In this document: positions 8,491 through 17,705 of the stretch, one piece after another
How the letters are laid out: the number at the start of each line of letters is the position of its first letter
Position numbering within the stretch: position 1 is the first letter of the stretch
NCBI GenBank assembly: GCA_031260285.1
Contig: JAIRKD010000110.1
Span: forward strand, 1 to 61,761
Source of the DNA: Gemmatimonadota bacterium
GTDB lineage: Bacteria > Gemmatimonadota > Gemmatimonadetes > Longimicrobiales > Longimicrobiaceae
Reading direction: 5' to 3'
Length of the DNA: 61,761 nt
The notes under the pieces: model-generated
What the model was told of the DNA's origin: nothing
The model's input: the letters and a program-made list of their open reading frames with translations, nothing else
Database searches by the model: none
Position numbers and translations under genes: made by a program

Positions 8491-10305
8491 TCACCCCTGC
8501 GCAGTGCTGGCTTCGGTTCCCGTCTGCACACGCCAGAGCGCCGCGTAGACCCCGTTCAGGGCAACCAGTTCCTCATGGGTCCCGATCTCGGCCACCCGGC
8601 CGCCCTCCAGCACACAGATCCGGTCTGCGTTCCGGATGGTGGACAGCCTGTGCGCGATCGCGATGGTTGTCCGGTTCCGGGAGATCTTTTCGAGAGACCG
8701 CTGGATCGCTGCCTCGGTTTCGTTATCCACCGCGCTGGTCGCCTCGTCGAGCACCAGAATCGGCGGGTTCTTGAGCAGCGCCCGCGCAATTGCGATCCGC
8801 TGCCGCTGCCCGCCGGAGAGCTTCTGCCCACGTTCCCCCACAATGGTGTCGTATCCTGACGCCAGCCGTTCGATGAACTCGTGCGCCTCCGCCTGTCGGG
8901 CCGCCTGTTCGATCTCCGCGGCGCTCGCTCCCCAGCTTCCATACGCGATATTCTCCCGCACCGTACCGTGGAAGAGAAAGACATCCTGACTGACCAGCCC
9001 GATCGCGCCGCGCAGGTCCTGCAGCCGCAGCTCCTGGATCGGGGTGTCATCGAGCAGCATCTGTCCTTTCTTCACCTCGTACAGCCGCAGGAGAAGCTTG
9101 ACCAGGGTGCTCTTCCCCGACCCCGTGGTGCCCACAACGCCGATTGTTTCCCCCGCTGCGATGGAGATGGAGACATCCCGCAGCACCGGTGGCCCCGTCT
9201 GGTAGGAGAAGGTGATGTTTTTGATGTCGATGGCGCCGCGTACCTGCGAGGCAGGCAGCTCCCGGGCTCCCGGATGGATCTCGAAGGGCGTGTCGAGCAG
9301 TCCCATCACCCGGTTGGTGGACGCCATCGCGCGCTGGTACTGGTCCAGCGTTTCACCCAGCCGGGTGAGCGGCCAGAGCAACCGCTGGGTGAGGAAGACC
9401 AGAACGCTGTAGACCCCCACCGTCAGCGTACCCTCCACCGCTGCCATACCGCCGAAGAGCAGGGTGGCCGTGAACCCGCAGAGAATCACGATACGGATCA
9501 GCGGCACAAACGCGGAACTGACCCGGATCGCCCGGCGGTTGCTCTCCCTGTACGCCTCGCTCTCCTGCCGGACCCGGTCGCTCTCGTACTCCTCCGCCGT
9601 AAACGCCTTGATGGTTGTGATCCCGCCGATATTGTTCGCGAGCCGTGAGTTCAGAACGCCCACCCGCTCCCGCACATCGGCGTAATAGGGGGCCAGCAGC
9701 TTCTGGAAGCGGATGGAGCACCAGACGATGATCGGCATCGGCAGAATCGCCATCCACGCCACGGAGGGAGCGAGGACGAGGAACGCAACGCTGATCACAA
9801 TCGCGGTGGTGACAACCTGGAGGATCTCGTTGGCGCCATTGTCCAGAAACCGCTCCAGCTGGTTGATATCGTCACTCAGCACCGACATCAGGCCACCTGT
9901 GCTGCGTTCCTCGAAGTAGGCCAGCTCCAGCCCCTGCAGGTGACGGTAGGCGTCGTTGCGCAGATCGTTCTGGACCAGCTGCGCGAGGTTCCGCCAGAGA
10001 ATCGCGTACAGGTACTGGAAGAGCGACTCCAGCAACCAGACCACAAAGGTGATGGCGGAGAGCAGCACCAGCTGATCCCAGACCTCCACCACGCCGAATC
10101 GGGCGAGAAACGAATCCTGTCGCTGGACAATGACGTCAACCGCCGCGCCGATCAGCGCTGGCGGGGCCAGATCGAAGAACTTGTTGAAGACTGAGCAGAT
10201 CGAGGCCAGCCAGATCTGCCGGCTGTGTGGAGCGGCGTACCGGAGGAGCCGCGCCATGGGTGATGTGGCGGGCCCTCGTTCAGCGTCGGATGATATCACT
10301 TGCAT
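8491..10305 (-). CDS. ABC exporter with fused membrane and ATPase domains
   Basis: A 604-residue half-transporter of the ABCB/MsbA type. The N-terminal six-helix membrane domain spans about residues 15-320 and the ATPase domain the rest, with Walker A (GTTGSGKST), signature [10 protein letters not shown], Walker B ([10 protein letters not shown]) and switch His in IAIAHRLST. Such homodimers export lipids, peptides or drugs; substrate is not predictable here. A longer frame reaches 10359 but would start at TTG without a ribosome site, so the ATG at 10305 is preferred. No accessory HlyD-type gene is adjacent. It is followed on the same strand by the unknown lipoprotein. Confidence 0.92.
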   Translation of the reverse strand: MQVISSDAERGPATSPMARLLRYAAPHSRQIWLASICSVFNKFFDLAPPALIGAAVDVIVQRQDSFLARFGVVEVWDQLVLLSAITFVVWLLESLFQYLYAILWRNLAQLVQNDLRNDAYRHLQGLELAYFEERSTGGLMSVLSDDINQLERFLDNGANEILQVVTTAIVISVAFLVLAPSVAWMAILPMPIIVWCSIRFQKLLAPYYADVRERVGVLNSRLANNIGGITTIKAFTAEEYESDRVRQESEAYRESNRRAIRVSSAFVPLIRIVILCGFTATLLFGGMAAVEGTLTVGVYSVLVFLTQRLLWPLTRLGETLDQYQRAMASTNRVMGLLDTPFEIHPGARELPASQVRGAIDIKNITFSYQTGPPVLRDVSISIAAGETIGVVGTTGSGKSTLVKLLLRLYEVKKGQMLLDDTPIQELRLQDLRGAIGLVSQDVFLFHGTVRENIAYGSWGASAAEIEQAARQAEAHEFIERLASGYDTIVGERGQKLSGGQRQRIAIARALLKNPPILVLDEATSAVDNETEAAIQRSLEKISRNRTTIAIAHRLSTIRNADRICVLEGGRVAEIGTHEELVALNGVYAALWRVQTGTEASTAQG

Positions 10306-10460
10306 GCGGATCCGGAATGACGGCTCTTTGATCGGGAATCCCCTGAATCTGGCCGGCAATGTGGCAGGTCGCTACCCCGCCCGGTCCGGAGGCCGGGAAG
10401 GGGATCCGAGGGCTTCTGCTGCCTGCGCGCTGTCCGCCCGGAACCGGCAGGCCGGGCAGC

Positions 10461-10730
10461 TCAGCTGCTTGCGCGCGCTGTCCGTGAGAGCAGGACCTGT
10501 CGGCGCCAGCTCCTGATCCGGAGAACCATCCCCCGAACCAGCACGACCAGGAGTCCGGGAACAAAAAGAGGCCAGACAAGCCCGATTCCCACGCAGGCGA
10601 GCAGGCCCAGAATGTACTCGGTTGCGGTGATCAGTCTGTGGAAGGGGCGGTCCAGCATCCCCCGATGGAAAGTCAGAACGGTGACGGATGCCGCGATCGC
10701 CAGGTGGGCGGAGAGTAGCGAATACATCAT
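10461..10730 (-). CDS. Small three-helix membrane protein, unknown
   Basis: An 89-residue protein with about three hydrophobic segments (residues 2-20, 30-50 and 48-65) and a basic C-terminus (RSWRR..LLSRTARASS). The start at 10730 follows GGAGAAGTT, a good ribosome site; the longer upstream frame is less likely because it overlaps the region ahead of the divergent glycosyltransferase gene. No family is recognised. It lies upstream of the ABC exporter on the same strand, 155 bases away. Confidence 0.6.
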   Translation of the reverse strand: MMYSLLSAHLAIAASVTVLTFHRGMLDRPFHRLITATEYILGLLACVGIGLVWPLFVPGLLVVLVRGMVLRIRSWRRQVLLSRTARASS

Positions 10731-10815
10731 AACTTCTCCAAGATTCCGTCTTGAAACTTTCATCCCCGGGCAAACGGGGTACAGCGTGCTCGGTCCGCGC
10801 CTCACGGACCATGGA

Positions 10816-12078
10816 ATGATGATGACAGAGAACAGGGATATACAGATTCCGCGCCCGGGGGTGATCGGCCCGGAGAACCTCGCATCCGGGGCTCTCTCTT
10901 CCGGTGATCCGGCTCCAGGAGTGCTGCCGCCTCCGAAACGGAGGCCGTTCCAGTGGATCGAGCGCGGCTGGAAGAAGATCTGGTTCCCCGTTCTGGTTCA
11001 GTTTGCCCGGATGCTTCCATCATATCCGATGCCCGACTGGCGCCGGGACCCCGTCCGCATCCTCTTCCTCCGCCCCGACCGGATCGGTGACGCGATTGTC
11101 TCCACGGGGATCTTCCGGGAGATCGTCGCGAGCAACCCCCGGGTGAGGCTGGATGTCCTCGGTACCCCCCGCAACCAGGCGGTGCTTCGCGCCTCGCCGT
11201 ACCTCTCCACCGTCCATACTCTGGACCATAGGCGGCCCTGGAGCTGGTTCGGACTGATGCGCCAGCTCCGGGCCGCCCGCTACGATGCCGTGATCGACTG
11301 TATGGTCACCGCGCGCTCCATGGCGACACTGCCGGTACTGGTCAGCTGTGGGGCGCGCCATCGGATCGGGATCGCAGGGCGGGGGATTGATGGGGCGCTT
11401 ACCGTTCCCGTTCCTCCCAGACCGGGGGCGGCACACATCATCGATCATCTTTCCGCGTTTGGAAGGGTGTTCGGGATTGATCCGGATCAGGGCGACTGGC
11501 GTCCGGAACTGGCAGTGACGGATAATGATCGGATGCGCGCGGAAAACGTCTGGAGAGGTGCTTCCTTCACCCCCGGGGAAGAGGCCGGCGAGAGGTCAGC
11601 CGCCATTTCCGGAGAAGGGGCGGGGGATCCTGCGGGTGATTGTGCGCGGGTGCTGGTGAACCTTTCCGCGGGGAGCCGTGTGCGCGTCTGGCCCGATGAG
11701 CGGTTTGTCGCCACGATCCGGCATCTGAAGATGCGTCTTCCTGGTGCTCCGGTTTTTGTGATCGGTGCTCCGGATGAGCGGGAACGGGTGGAACGTGTTG
11801 CGGAGCTTGCCGGGGCGCGGGCTGTCTCCACTCCGCGTTTTGCGGATATGGTGGCGCTGGTCTCCACCGCCACCTTCCTGCTCACCCCGGATACCAGCGT
11901 GGCGCACGTTGCTTCGGCGACCCGTACCCCCGCCGTTGTTCTCTACCCGGCGGGGAAGCGGAGCCTCTGGCGTCTGTACGGTTCACCCGGCATTTCCCTG
12001 GAGGCTTCGGAGCGGGTACTCGCGAACTATCCCCTGGAGCCGGTCCTTGAGGCGGTGGATCAGCTTCTCGGGTTCTGA
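10816..12078 (+). CDS. Glycosyltransferase family 9 (ADP-heptose:LPS heptosyltransferase-like)
   Basis: A 420-residue GT9 protein. After a variable 75-residue N-terminus comes the family opening ILFLRPDRIGDAI, then the Rossmann-fold halves, and near the C-terminus the donor-site motif LTPDTSVAHVASA. GT9 enzymes add heptose to lipopolysaccharide inner core, acting at the cytoplasmic face of the inner membrane. An insertion of about 25 residues rich in Gly, Glu and Ala sits around residue 255. Three consecutive ATG codons (10816-10824) mark the start; the ribosome site is weak. It stands alone rather than in an LPS cluster, so the acceptor is unknown. It supports an outer-membrane-bearing host. 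Confidence 0.85.
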   Translation: MMMTENRDIQIPRPGVIGPENLASGALSSGDPAPGVLPPPKRRPFQWIERGWKKIWFPVLVQFARMLPSYPMPDWRRDPVRILFLRPDRIGDAIVSTGIFREIVASNPRVRLDVLGTPRNQAVLRASPYLSTVHTLDHRRPWSWFGLMRQLRAARYDAVIDCMVTARSMATLPVLVSCGARHRIGIAGRGIDGALTVPVPPRPGAAHIIDHLSAFGRVFGIDPDQGDWRPELAVTDNDRMRAENVWRGASFTPGEEAGERSAAISGEGAGDPAGDCARVLVNLSAGSRVRVWPDERFVATIRHLKMRLPGAPVFVIGAPDERERVERVAELAGARAVSTPRFADMVALVSTATFLLTPDTSVAHVASATRTPAVVLYPAGKRSLWRLYGSPGISLEASERVLANYPLEPVLEAVDQLLGF

Positions 12079-12178
12079 CTTCCACACGGCAGGCGGAAGG
12101 ATGGTGGGCTCTGCTGGCAGGGAGTTCTGTCGGCGGAGGGCATGGCCGGGACTCCGGCCTGTGCTCCCGCTCTCCGGA

Positions 12179-12610
12179 TCAGTCGGGGGAAATCACCTTT
12201 ACGGATCTGCGCTGCGTTTCGTTGAGCGGCGCGCGCTTGAGATCAGCCACAGAAAAGCGGGTGGCGGTAAGTGTTGCGCCGAGGAAGCTGGCGTCGGTGA
12301 AGTCCGCCCCGCACAGATCCGCTCCTCGCAGATCCGCATCCTCAAAGATGGATGACGCCAGACGGGCCCCGCGGAGATCCGCCCTCTGGAGACGCGCGCT
12401 GCAGAGGTAGGCGCCGGAGAGGTCCGCATCGCGCAGGTCTGCGTCGTCCAGATTGCAGCCCGTCAGATTTGCGCCGTTGAAGATCGCGCGCCGCAGATCC
12501 GCATGCGCGAAGTTCGCTCCCCCGAGGTCCAGCCCGGCCAGATTACGCGCGGAAAGACTCGGAGTTGTGCGACCGAAATTCCGCCAGAAATCCATCAGCT
12601 TCCTGAACAT
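12179..12610 (-). CDS. Pentapeptide-repeat protein
   Basis: A 143-residue protein made almost entirely of A(D/N)LxX repeats from about residue 20 to 130 (for example ADLRDADLSGAYL), which fold as a right-handed quadrilateral beta-helix. The start at 12610 follows CAGGACAGGAAA; the longer upstream frame lacks repeat-like sequence. Members range from gyrase-protecting proteins to proteins of unknown role; nothing here selects one function. A short helix (MFRKLMDFWRNF) precedes the repeats. It is convergent with the GT9 gene. Confidence 0.85.
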   Translation of the reverse strand: MFRKLMDFWRNFGRTTPSLSARNLAGLDLGGANFAHADLRRAIFNGANLTGCNLDDADLRDADLSGAYLCSARLQRADLRGARLASSIFEDADLRGADLCGADFTDASFLGATLTATRFSVADLKRAPLNETQRRSVKVISPD

Positions 12611-12958
12611 TTTCCTGTCCTGAACAAGGATTGTACCGGGAGCCACAAGGCGTAAAAACCATCCCTCAACCCCGAAACATGGGTGATAGGCGCCTGAACG
12701 GAAAGGGACAGGCAGCAACAGGAGGTACGGATCGGGGGAGCAGGCGAGGCGTAGAGCGGAGTGTGGTGCGGAGGGCTGGGAGAGCCCCGGTGAGGTGGAA
12801 GACGGGATATTCAACAAGCTGTTCAACGAGCCGCGGAGCAGGCTTCCGACCCCATCAGGGAGCGGAGCTCAAACGATCCTGAGGTGGCACGAAAAATTGC
12901 ATCCGAAGGTACCAGAGCCGTCCGATGTTTCCCGGAGTTTCCCTCTGATGGAAGAGCC
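12611..12958. other. Divergent promoter region without a gene
   Basis: This interval separates the pentapeptide-repeat gene from the membrane-protein gene reading the other way, so it should hold both promoters. Short open frames here lack ribosome sites. I see no repeats or strong hairpin. Confidence 0.4.
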
Positions 12959-13405
12959 ATGTTCATCACACTTCTGGCGGTAACCTTCCTGATCGCGCTG
13001 GGCGTATCCGTCCTGGTGTCGCGTTTCTTCGCTGAGCCGGTGCGGCGGATCCTGGGGCACATCGTGGCGGAGGATATCACCTACGCCTGGTCGAAGTACC
13101 TCTCCTTTGCGATCCTGGTGGTAGGCATCTCCAGCGGGGTGCGGGTCTGGGAGCTGGAACGCTACATCACCCCTCCCTTCCAGGGGACAGAAACGCCCGG
13201 CCAGCCACTGGCGCTGACCTCTGAACGCTGGATCCTGGAGGTCTACAGCACGATCATCAAATCGCTTCAGGGAATCGCCTGGACGCTGCTGGTCTTTTTC
13301 ATCTTCGCGCTGCTTGCGTACGTGGTTGTCCGGGTGGGTGAGAGCCGGGCAGCCTCTCGACCGGGGCAGAAAGGCGCGGCCCCGCATGATGAAGCAGGTG
13401 CATAA
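12959..13405 (+). CDS. Two-helix membrane protein, unknown
   Basis: A 148-residue membrane protein: a first hydrophobic segment at residues 2-20, a soluble or amphipathic stretch (FAEPVRRILGHIVAED), a second hydrophobic segment near 42-55, and a third near 112-133, ending in a charged cytoplasmic tail. The conserved-looking phrase ITYAWSKYLSFAI precedes the second helix. ATG at 12959 is preceded by GGAAGAGCC. I do not recognise the family. It is the gene immediately upstream of the terminator-like hairpin and the RhlE helicase. Confidence 0.65.
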   Translation: MFITLLAVTFLIALGVSVLVSRFFAEPVRRILGHIVAEDITYAWSKYLSFAILVVGISSGVRVWELERYITPPFQGTETPGQPLALTSERWILEVYSTIIKSLQGIAWTLLVFFIFALLAYVVVRVGESRAASRPGQKGAAPHDEAGA

Positions 13406-13538
13406 CGATTCAGCTGTCCAGTCTGCGATGGATGAGATTATGTGCCGCCGTCCGTTGCATGCTGTTGACCTGTAACTATGAGCGGGGAAAGGGATTCCGA
13501 ACGGACCGCCGCTGCGGGGGTAACAGTCCACGGATGCG

Positions 13539-13572
13539 AACGGCACCCGAACCGGTGCCGTTTTCTTTTTTT
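13539..13572 (+). terminator. Strong intrinsic terminator just ahead of the helicase start codon
   Basis: A 9-bp perfect stem (13539-13547 with 13554-13562), six-base loop, then an uninterrupted T-rich tail to 13572. The helicase ATG follows only 11 bases later, at 13584. A near copy of the left arm (AACGGACC, 13500-13507) lies upstream and could compete for pairing. It may end transcription of the upstream membrane-protein gene, or act as an attenuator for the helicase. Confidence 0.8.
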
Positions 13573-13583
13573 CCGGGATTGAT

Positions 13584-15107
13584 ATGACCTTTGATGAATT
13601 CGGCCTGCACCCGAAGCTGACGGCGGCGGTGGCGGAGATGGGTTTCACTCGGCCGACGGGTGTTCAGGCGGCGGCGATTCCGCCCGCCCTGGAAGGGCGC
13701 GATGTACTTGCATGTGCGATGACCGGAAGCGGCAAGACAGCCGCCTTCCTTCTGCCCGTTCTGAACCAGCTGCTGGAAAAGCCCCGGGGCCGTACCCGGG
13801 TGCTGGTGATCTCTCCCACCCGGGAGCTCGCCGCCCAGATTCACGAGCACTTCCAGGCGCTCGCGAAACACACAGGCCTCACAGGCGCCGCCATCTTCGG
13901 AGGGGTGGGGATGAAACCCCAGGAAGACGCCTTCCGCCGCCAGGTTGATGTGATCGTCGCAACCCCCGGCCGTCTTCTCGATCACCTCCAGTACGACTAC
14001 GCGAAGCTCGACGGCATCGAGTTTCTGGTTCTCGACGAGGCAGACCGGATGCTCGACATGGGCTACCTGCCCGATGTGAGCCGGATCCTCAGTCACCTTC
14101 CGGTCAGGCGGCAGACGCTGTTCTTCAGCGCCACGATGCCGCCCCAGATCGTTGAGCTTTCCGGCCAGATGCTCACCCGGCCGGCGCGAGTGGATATCGA
14201 ACGCCAGGCGAAACCCGCGACGGGAGTGAAGCAGGCTCTCTATCCGGTTTCGGCGGAGCTGAAGTCCGCGCTCTTCCTGGAGCTCCTCAAGCGTGGTGAC
14301 GTTGGCAATGTGATTGTCTTCTGCCGCACAAAACACCGCTCCAACCGGCTGGCGGAGTTCCTGGACAAACAGGGAGTCCCGAACGCCCGGATCCATGGAA
14401 ACCGGAGCCAGACGGCGCGTACAGACGCCCTCGCCGGCTTCCGGAGTGGCCGCTACCGGGTGCTCGTCGCGACGGATATCGTTGCACGGGGAATTGACGT
14501 TGAGGCACTTGAACATGTGGTGAACTTCGACGTTCCCAACCAGCCGGAGGACTACATCCACCGGGTCGGCCGGACCGCTCGCGCGGAGGCGACGGGTGAC
14601 GCCTATACGCTCTTCTCCCCGGACGAGGAGAAGCTGGTTCGGGGAATCGAGAAGGCGATCGGCCAGACGATCAGCCGGGTGATGGTGCCGGGCTTCGACT
14701 ACCGCGCAAAACCCGAGGAACGCTTCGAGGTGCCGATCGGTGAACGGATCGCGGAGATCCGGAGGCGGAAGGCGGAGGAACGGCAGCGGGCGCGCGAAAA
14801 GGCGGAGCGGAAGGCACAGCGGGAGGCGGAGGACGCTGCGCGGGCGACTTCCCGTTCCGGACGTCCGGGTGGCCCCCGGCGTTCTGCGGATGGTCAGGGC
14901 GCGTCTTCAGGCTCCGGCCGGTCGACAGGTGGGTCATCGGGTGCACCATCCCGTACATCTTCCAGCCGCTCTTCGGAAGGCTCGCGGAACAGCAGCAACC
15001 AGCGTCGTCCGGGGAATGGCCCGGCCCGCCCTGGTTCGGACCGCTCCGACCGCGGCTCCCGGCCCTCGGGCTCATCCGGCGGAAACGGCGGACGCGACCG
15101 ACGGTAG
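13584..15107 (+). CDS. rhlE: DEAD-box RNA helicase, RhlE type
   Basis: A 507-residue ATP-dependent RNA helicase. In order: Q-motif region (GFTRPTGVQAAAIP), motif I AMTGSGKT, Ia PTRELAAQ, Ib TPGRLLD, II DEAD, III SAT, then the second RecA domain with VIVFCRT, ARGIDVE and HRVGRTARA. Residues from about 385 onward are a basic, Arg/Gly/Ser-rich disordered tail typical of RhlE proteins, used for RNA contact. RhlE helps ribosome assembly and mRNA turnover, especially in the cold. No Shine-Dalgarno sequence is evident between the upstream terminator and ATG 13584. The ABC ATPase gene follows 115 bases downstream on the same strand. Confidence 0.93.
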   Translation: MTFDEFGLHPKLTAAVAEMGFTRPTGVQAAAIPPALEGRDVLACAMTGSGKTAAFLLPVLNQLLEKPRGRTRVLVISPTRELAAQIHEHFQALAKHTGLTGAAIFGGVGMKPQEDAFRRQVDVIVATPGRLLDHLQYDYAKLDGIEFLVLDEADRMLDMGYLPDVSRILSHLPVRRQTLFFSATMPPQIVELSGQMLTRPARVDIERQAKPATGVKQALYPVSAELKSALFLELLKRGDVGNVIVFCRTKHRSNRLAEFLDKQGVPNARIHGNRSQTARTDALAGFRSGRYRVLVATDIVARGIDVEALEHVVNFDVPNQPEDYIHRVGRTARAEATGDAYTLFSPDEEKLVRGIEKAIGQTISRVMVPGFDYRAKPEERFEVPIGERIAEIRRRKAEERQRAREKAERKAQREAEDAARATSRSGRPGGPRRSADGQGASSGSGRSTGGSSGAPSRTSSSRSSEGSRNSSNQRRPGNGPARPGSDRSDRGSRPSGSSGGNGGRDRR

Positions 15108-15222
15108 GCACGCGGGTGCGCGTTCCTCTTTCGGGAGGAGCGCCGCCCCGCTTTTGTCTGAAACTACCCCGATCCGTCGTGCGGAGCTGTGCACGACAAA
15201 GTCTGACAGGGACAGGACCGGT

Positions 15223-16173
15223 ATGACAGCATCCGGTATGACAGAGGCTGATATGACGGCCTCGATCATGGCAGGTAGTTCCGCAGACGTTCATCCGAGG
15301 GATGTTCCCATCCTTGAGATGAGGGAGGTGAGCGTGGTCCGGGGCCGGTCCCGGCTCCTTGACCGCGTCACCATAACCCTCCGTACCGGTGAACATACGG
15401 TGATCCTGGGGCCGAACGGCTCCGGGAAGTCCACACTGGTGAAGCTCATTGCGGGAAGGATCTACCCCTCTACCCCTTCTCCCGTGGAACCCCCGATCCG
15501 GATCTTCGGGCGGGACCGCTGGAATCTGGACGACCTGCGCACCCGGCTCGGTCTCGTTTCCGCCGAACTGGAGCAGGGGTTCCTGACCGGCTCCAGCCTG
15601 GGCCGGGCTACCGCGATTGACCTGGTGACCGCCAGCTTCTTCGGAAGTGCGGGTGTGCCCTTTCTTCACCACGAGGTGACTCCCGAAACCAGGGAGAGGG
15701 CGCTGGCCGCGCTGAACCGCGTGGAGGTGGGTCATCTGGCGCGAAGGCGTCTGAACGAGGTTTCCACCGGCGAGGCCCGAAGGATCCTGATCGCCCGTGC
15801 ACTGGCGCATCAGCCGGAAGTCCTGCTCCTTGATGAGCCGACAACCGGGCTGGATCTGGTTGCGAGACATGCGTTCCTCGCCATGCTCCGTCGCCTTGTG
15901 GACGGGCAGGCCACCCTCGTTCTTGTGACCCATCATATTGAAGAGGTCATCCCCGAAGTGCGACGTGTTCTGGTGATGAAAAATGGCCGGATCATCGCGG
16001 ATGGCGCTCCGGGAGAGGTGCTTACAGCCCGTATCCTTACAGAAGCCTACGGCGCCCCTGTCCAGCCTGTGCGTCGGGAAGGGGGGTGGAGGCTGCGGAT
16101 GGAAGACCATGAGCCGACCACCCTGCGGTGCGAAGCTGCACGTTTCAACCCGGAAGGAGAGCGGAATGACTGA
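15223..16173 (+). CDS. Soluble ABC ATPase without a membrane domain
   Basis: A 316-residue single ABC ATPase domain: Walker A LGPNGSGKST, a Q-loop region LGLVSAELEQ, a signature reading VSTGEARR instead of LSGGQ, Walker B VLLLDEPTTGLD and a switch His in LVTHHIEEV. This variant is shared with ModF/YlmA-like ATPases, which have no cognate permease gene nearby. Several ATG codons occur in a repetitive start region (GGTATGACAGCATCCGGTAT); 15223 has GGA eight bases ahead. The stop overlaps the start of the next small gene by 8 bases, indicating coupled translation. The role is unknown. Confidence 0.82.
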   Translation: MTASGMTEADMTASIMAGSSADVHPRDVPILEMREVSVVRGRSRLLDRVTITLRTGEHTVILGPNGSGKSTLVKLIAGRIYPSTPSPVEPPIRIFGRDRWNLDDLRTRLGLVSAELEQGFLTGSSLGRATAIDLVTASFFGSAGVPFLHHEVTPETRERALAALNRVEVGHLARRRLNEVSTGEARRILIARALAHQPEVLLLDEPTTGLDLVARHAFLAMLRRLVDGQATLVLVTHHIEEVIPEVRRVLVMKNGRIIADGAPGEVLTARILTEAYGAPVQPVRREGGWRLRMEDHEPTTLRCEAARFNPEGERND

Positions 16174-16459
16174 TCAGCAGAGACGTCTGGAGGCGGCGCA
16201 TGCGGAGGCGTTGCGGGTGGGTGACAGTCCGACCCGCGCCGATCAGCTCTACCGGACGCTGGAGGCACTGGGTCGTGAAGCTCCCGACCCCACATTGGGT
16301 GAGGAGCGCGCTGCCCGAATGTCCGCCTCGATTGCCAGCGCAATCCGTGTACTGCGCCGTGATGACGATGGCCATGAGGCCGCGCGGCACCTCCAGGAGG
16401 CACTCAGACAGTTCAATGCGCCCTCCACCCGGAAGCCTTCTCCCTTTCTGGACGATTGA
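16166..16459 (+). CDS. Small helical protein coupled to the ABC ATPase gene
   Basis: A 97-residue, mostly helical, Ala/Arg/Glu-rich soluble protein with no signal peptide. Its ATG lies inside the end of the ATPase gene and is preceded by GAAGGAGAGCGGA, an excellent ribosome site. I recognise no family. The overlap suggests it is made in step with the ATPase and may be a partner or regulator of it; this is inferred from gene order only. Confidence 0.65.
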   Translation: MTDQQRRLEAAHAEALRVGDSPTRADQLYRTLEALGREAPDPTLGEERAARMSASIASAIRVLRRDDDGHEAARHLQEALRQFNAPSTRKPSPFLDD

Positions 16460-16494
16460 TCAGCTGCCTTCCCCTCAATCGACAAGGACGTTCG

Positions 16495-16992
16495 ATGTCA
16501 ACAATTGATCCGCGCGTGGATATCGGCCATGTCCACCTGAAGGTAAGTGATCTGGAACGCTCTGTTTCCTTCTATCGGGATGTGCTCGGGTTTGAAGTCA
16601 CCCAGCGTTATGGTGACCGCGCTGCATTTCTGAGCGCTGGCGGCTACCATCACCACATTGGTCTGAACACCTGGGAAAGTGCGGGTGGCCCTCCCCCCGC
16701 GCGGGGCACTACGGGGTTGTATCACTTCGCCATCCGCTATCCGGACCGCCTCAGCCTTGCGGACGCTCTGCGTCGGATCGTCAACGCAGGCGTTGGCCTG
16801 CAGGGTGCCTCCGATCATGGTGTCAGCGAGGCAATCTATCTGGCGGATCCGGATGGAAACGGTGTTGAACTGTACCGCGACAGGCCGGAGGAGGAGTGGC
16901 CCCGGACACCTGATGGCGCTGTAGCGATGGCTACTCTGCCACTGGACCTCATGGAGCTGCTGGGCGAACTGGAAAGCAGCGGGGAACTGTAA
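16495..16992 (+). CDS. VOC-family (glyoxalase/extradiol dioxygenase-like) protein
   Basis: A 165-residue vicinal-oxygen-chelate protein with two beta-alpha-beta-beta-beta modules. Probable metal ligands are His in GHVHLKV near residue 13, His in HHHIGLN near residue 57 and Glu in VELYRD near residue 125. The typical phrases SVSFYRDVLGF and DPDGNGVELY are present. Members include catechol 2,3-dioxygenases, glyoxalases and fosfomycin- or bleomycin-resistance proteins; which activity applies cannot be decided. The ATG follows AAGGACGTTCG. The last 35 residues, acidic and Leu-rich, extend past the core domain. Confidence 0.85.
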   Translation: MSTIDPRVDIGHVHLKVSDLERSVSFYRDVLGFEVTQRYGDRAAFLSAGGYHHHIGLNTWESAGGPPPARGTTGLYHFAIRYPDRLSLADALRRIVNAGVGLQGASDHGVSEAIYLADPDGNGVELYRDRPEEEWPRTPDGAVAMATLPLDLMELLGELESSGEL

Positions 16993-17180
16993 AAAAGCCG
17001 GAATCACCCGGCAGAAGAAGCAGCCGGGAACCTCGCCGATCCGGCATATATGATACAACGGGGCCCGTACTGACTCCCGGCGAACCGGATCAATACAGGC
17101 CCTGTTGTATTCCTGCCGTGTTTCCCGCGGTACTTCCCACCGTGTTCCCGGCGCTTTCTCCGCGGTTCTCCCCAGCCGGA

Positions 17181-17639
17181 TTACTTGGCGGCTGCGATCC
17201 GGTCGACGTAGCTGTCAACGCGACTGAGCACCTGTACAAGCGTGGAGCGGCTTTCCGCATCGGTCAGATCCTGGGCGAACTGAAGAAGCAGCCCGCGAAT
17301 CCTGTCCTTGCTGAGCTCACGCTTCGAACCGCGAGCGCGGCGCGGAGCCCGTGCAGCGGCGGGTGCAACTGCCGGCGCCGCCAGCTCAACCGCCGGGCTC
17401 TCCTTGCCACCCGGACGACGACGCTTGCGGCGCGGGGTCTCGCTCGTGGCTGCGGCAGCAGGCTTCCGCCCACGCTTCGCCGGAAGTACATACCGGGCAT
17501 GGAACTGCTGAAGGGAATCCCGGGAAACGGCCCGGTCGACACCCTGGAGGATCGCGTACAGCTCCCGTGAACCCAGATTCGGGTTTTTATCCAACTCCTG
17601 CAGCACGCGCTCGTAGATCTTTTCGTTGCGCTCGGCCAT
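17181..17639 (-). CDS. Basic DNA-binding-like protein with histone-type linker
   Basis: A 152-residue protein in three parts. Residues 1-55 are helical and resemble a small winged or helix-turn-helix module (NPNLGSRELYAIL). Residues 55-105 are an Ala/Pro/Lys/Arg-rich linker (PAKRGRKPAAAA, PRRKRRRPGGK, RAPRRARGSKRE) like those of histone H1-like or nucleoid-associated proteins. Residues 105-152 are helical again. No family name comes to mind. It is flanked by non-coding DNA on both sides. A nucleoid or transcription role is an inference from composition. The ATG at 17639 was preferred to an upstream start 14 codons earlier because the conserved-looking domain starts there. Confidence 0.65.
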   Translation of the reverse strand: MAERNEKIYERVLQELDKNPNLGSRELYAILQGVDRAVSRDSLQQFHARYVLPAKRGRKPAAAATSETPRRKRRRPGGKESPAVELAAPAVAPAAARAPRRARGSKRELSKDRIRGLLLQFAQDLTDAESRSTLVQVLSRVDSYVDRIAAAK

Positions 17640-17705
17640 TGGTAGATGATCTGTTGAAGTTTCCAGTGAAAACCCGGACATTCCTAGATAATAACAGTAC
17701 GTCCG

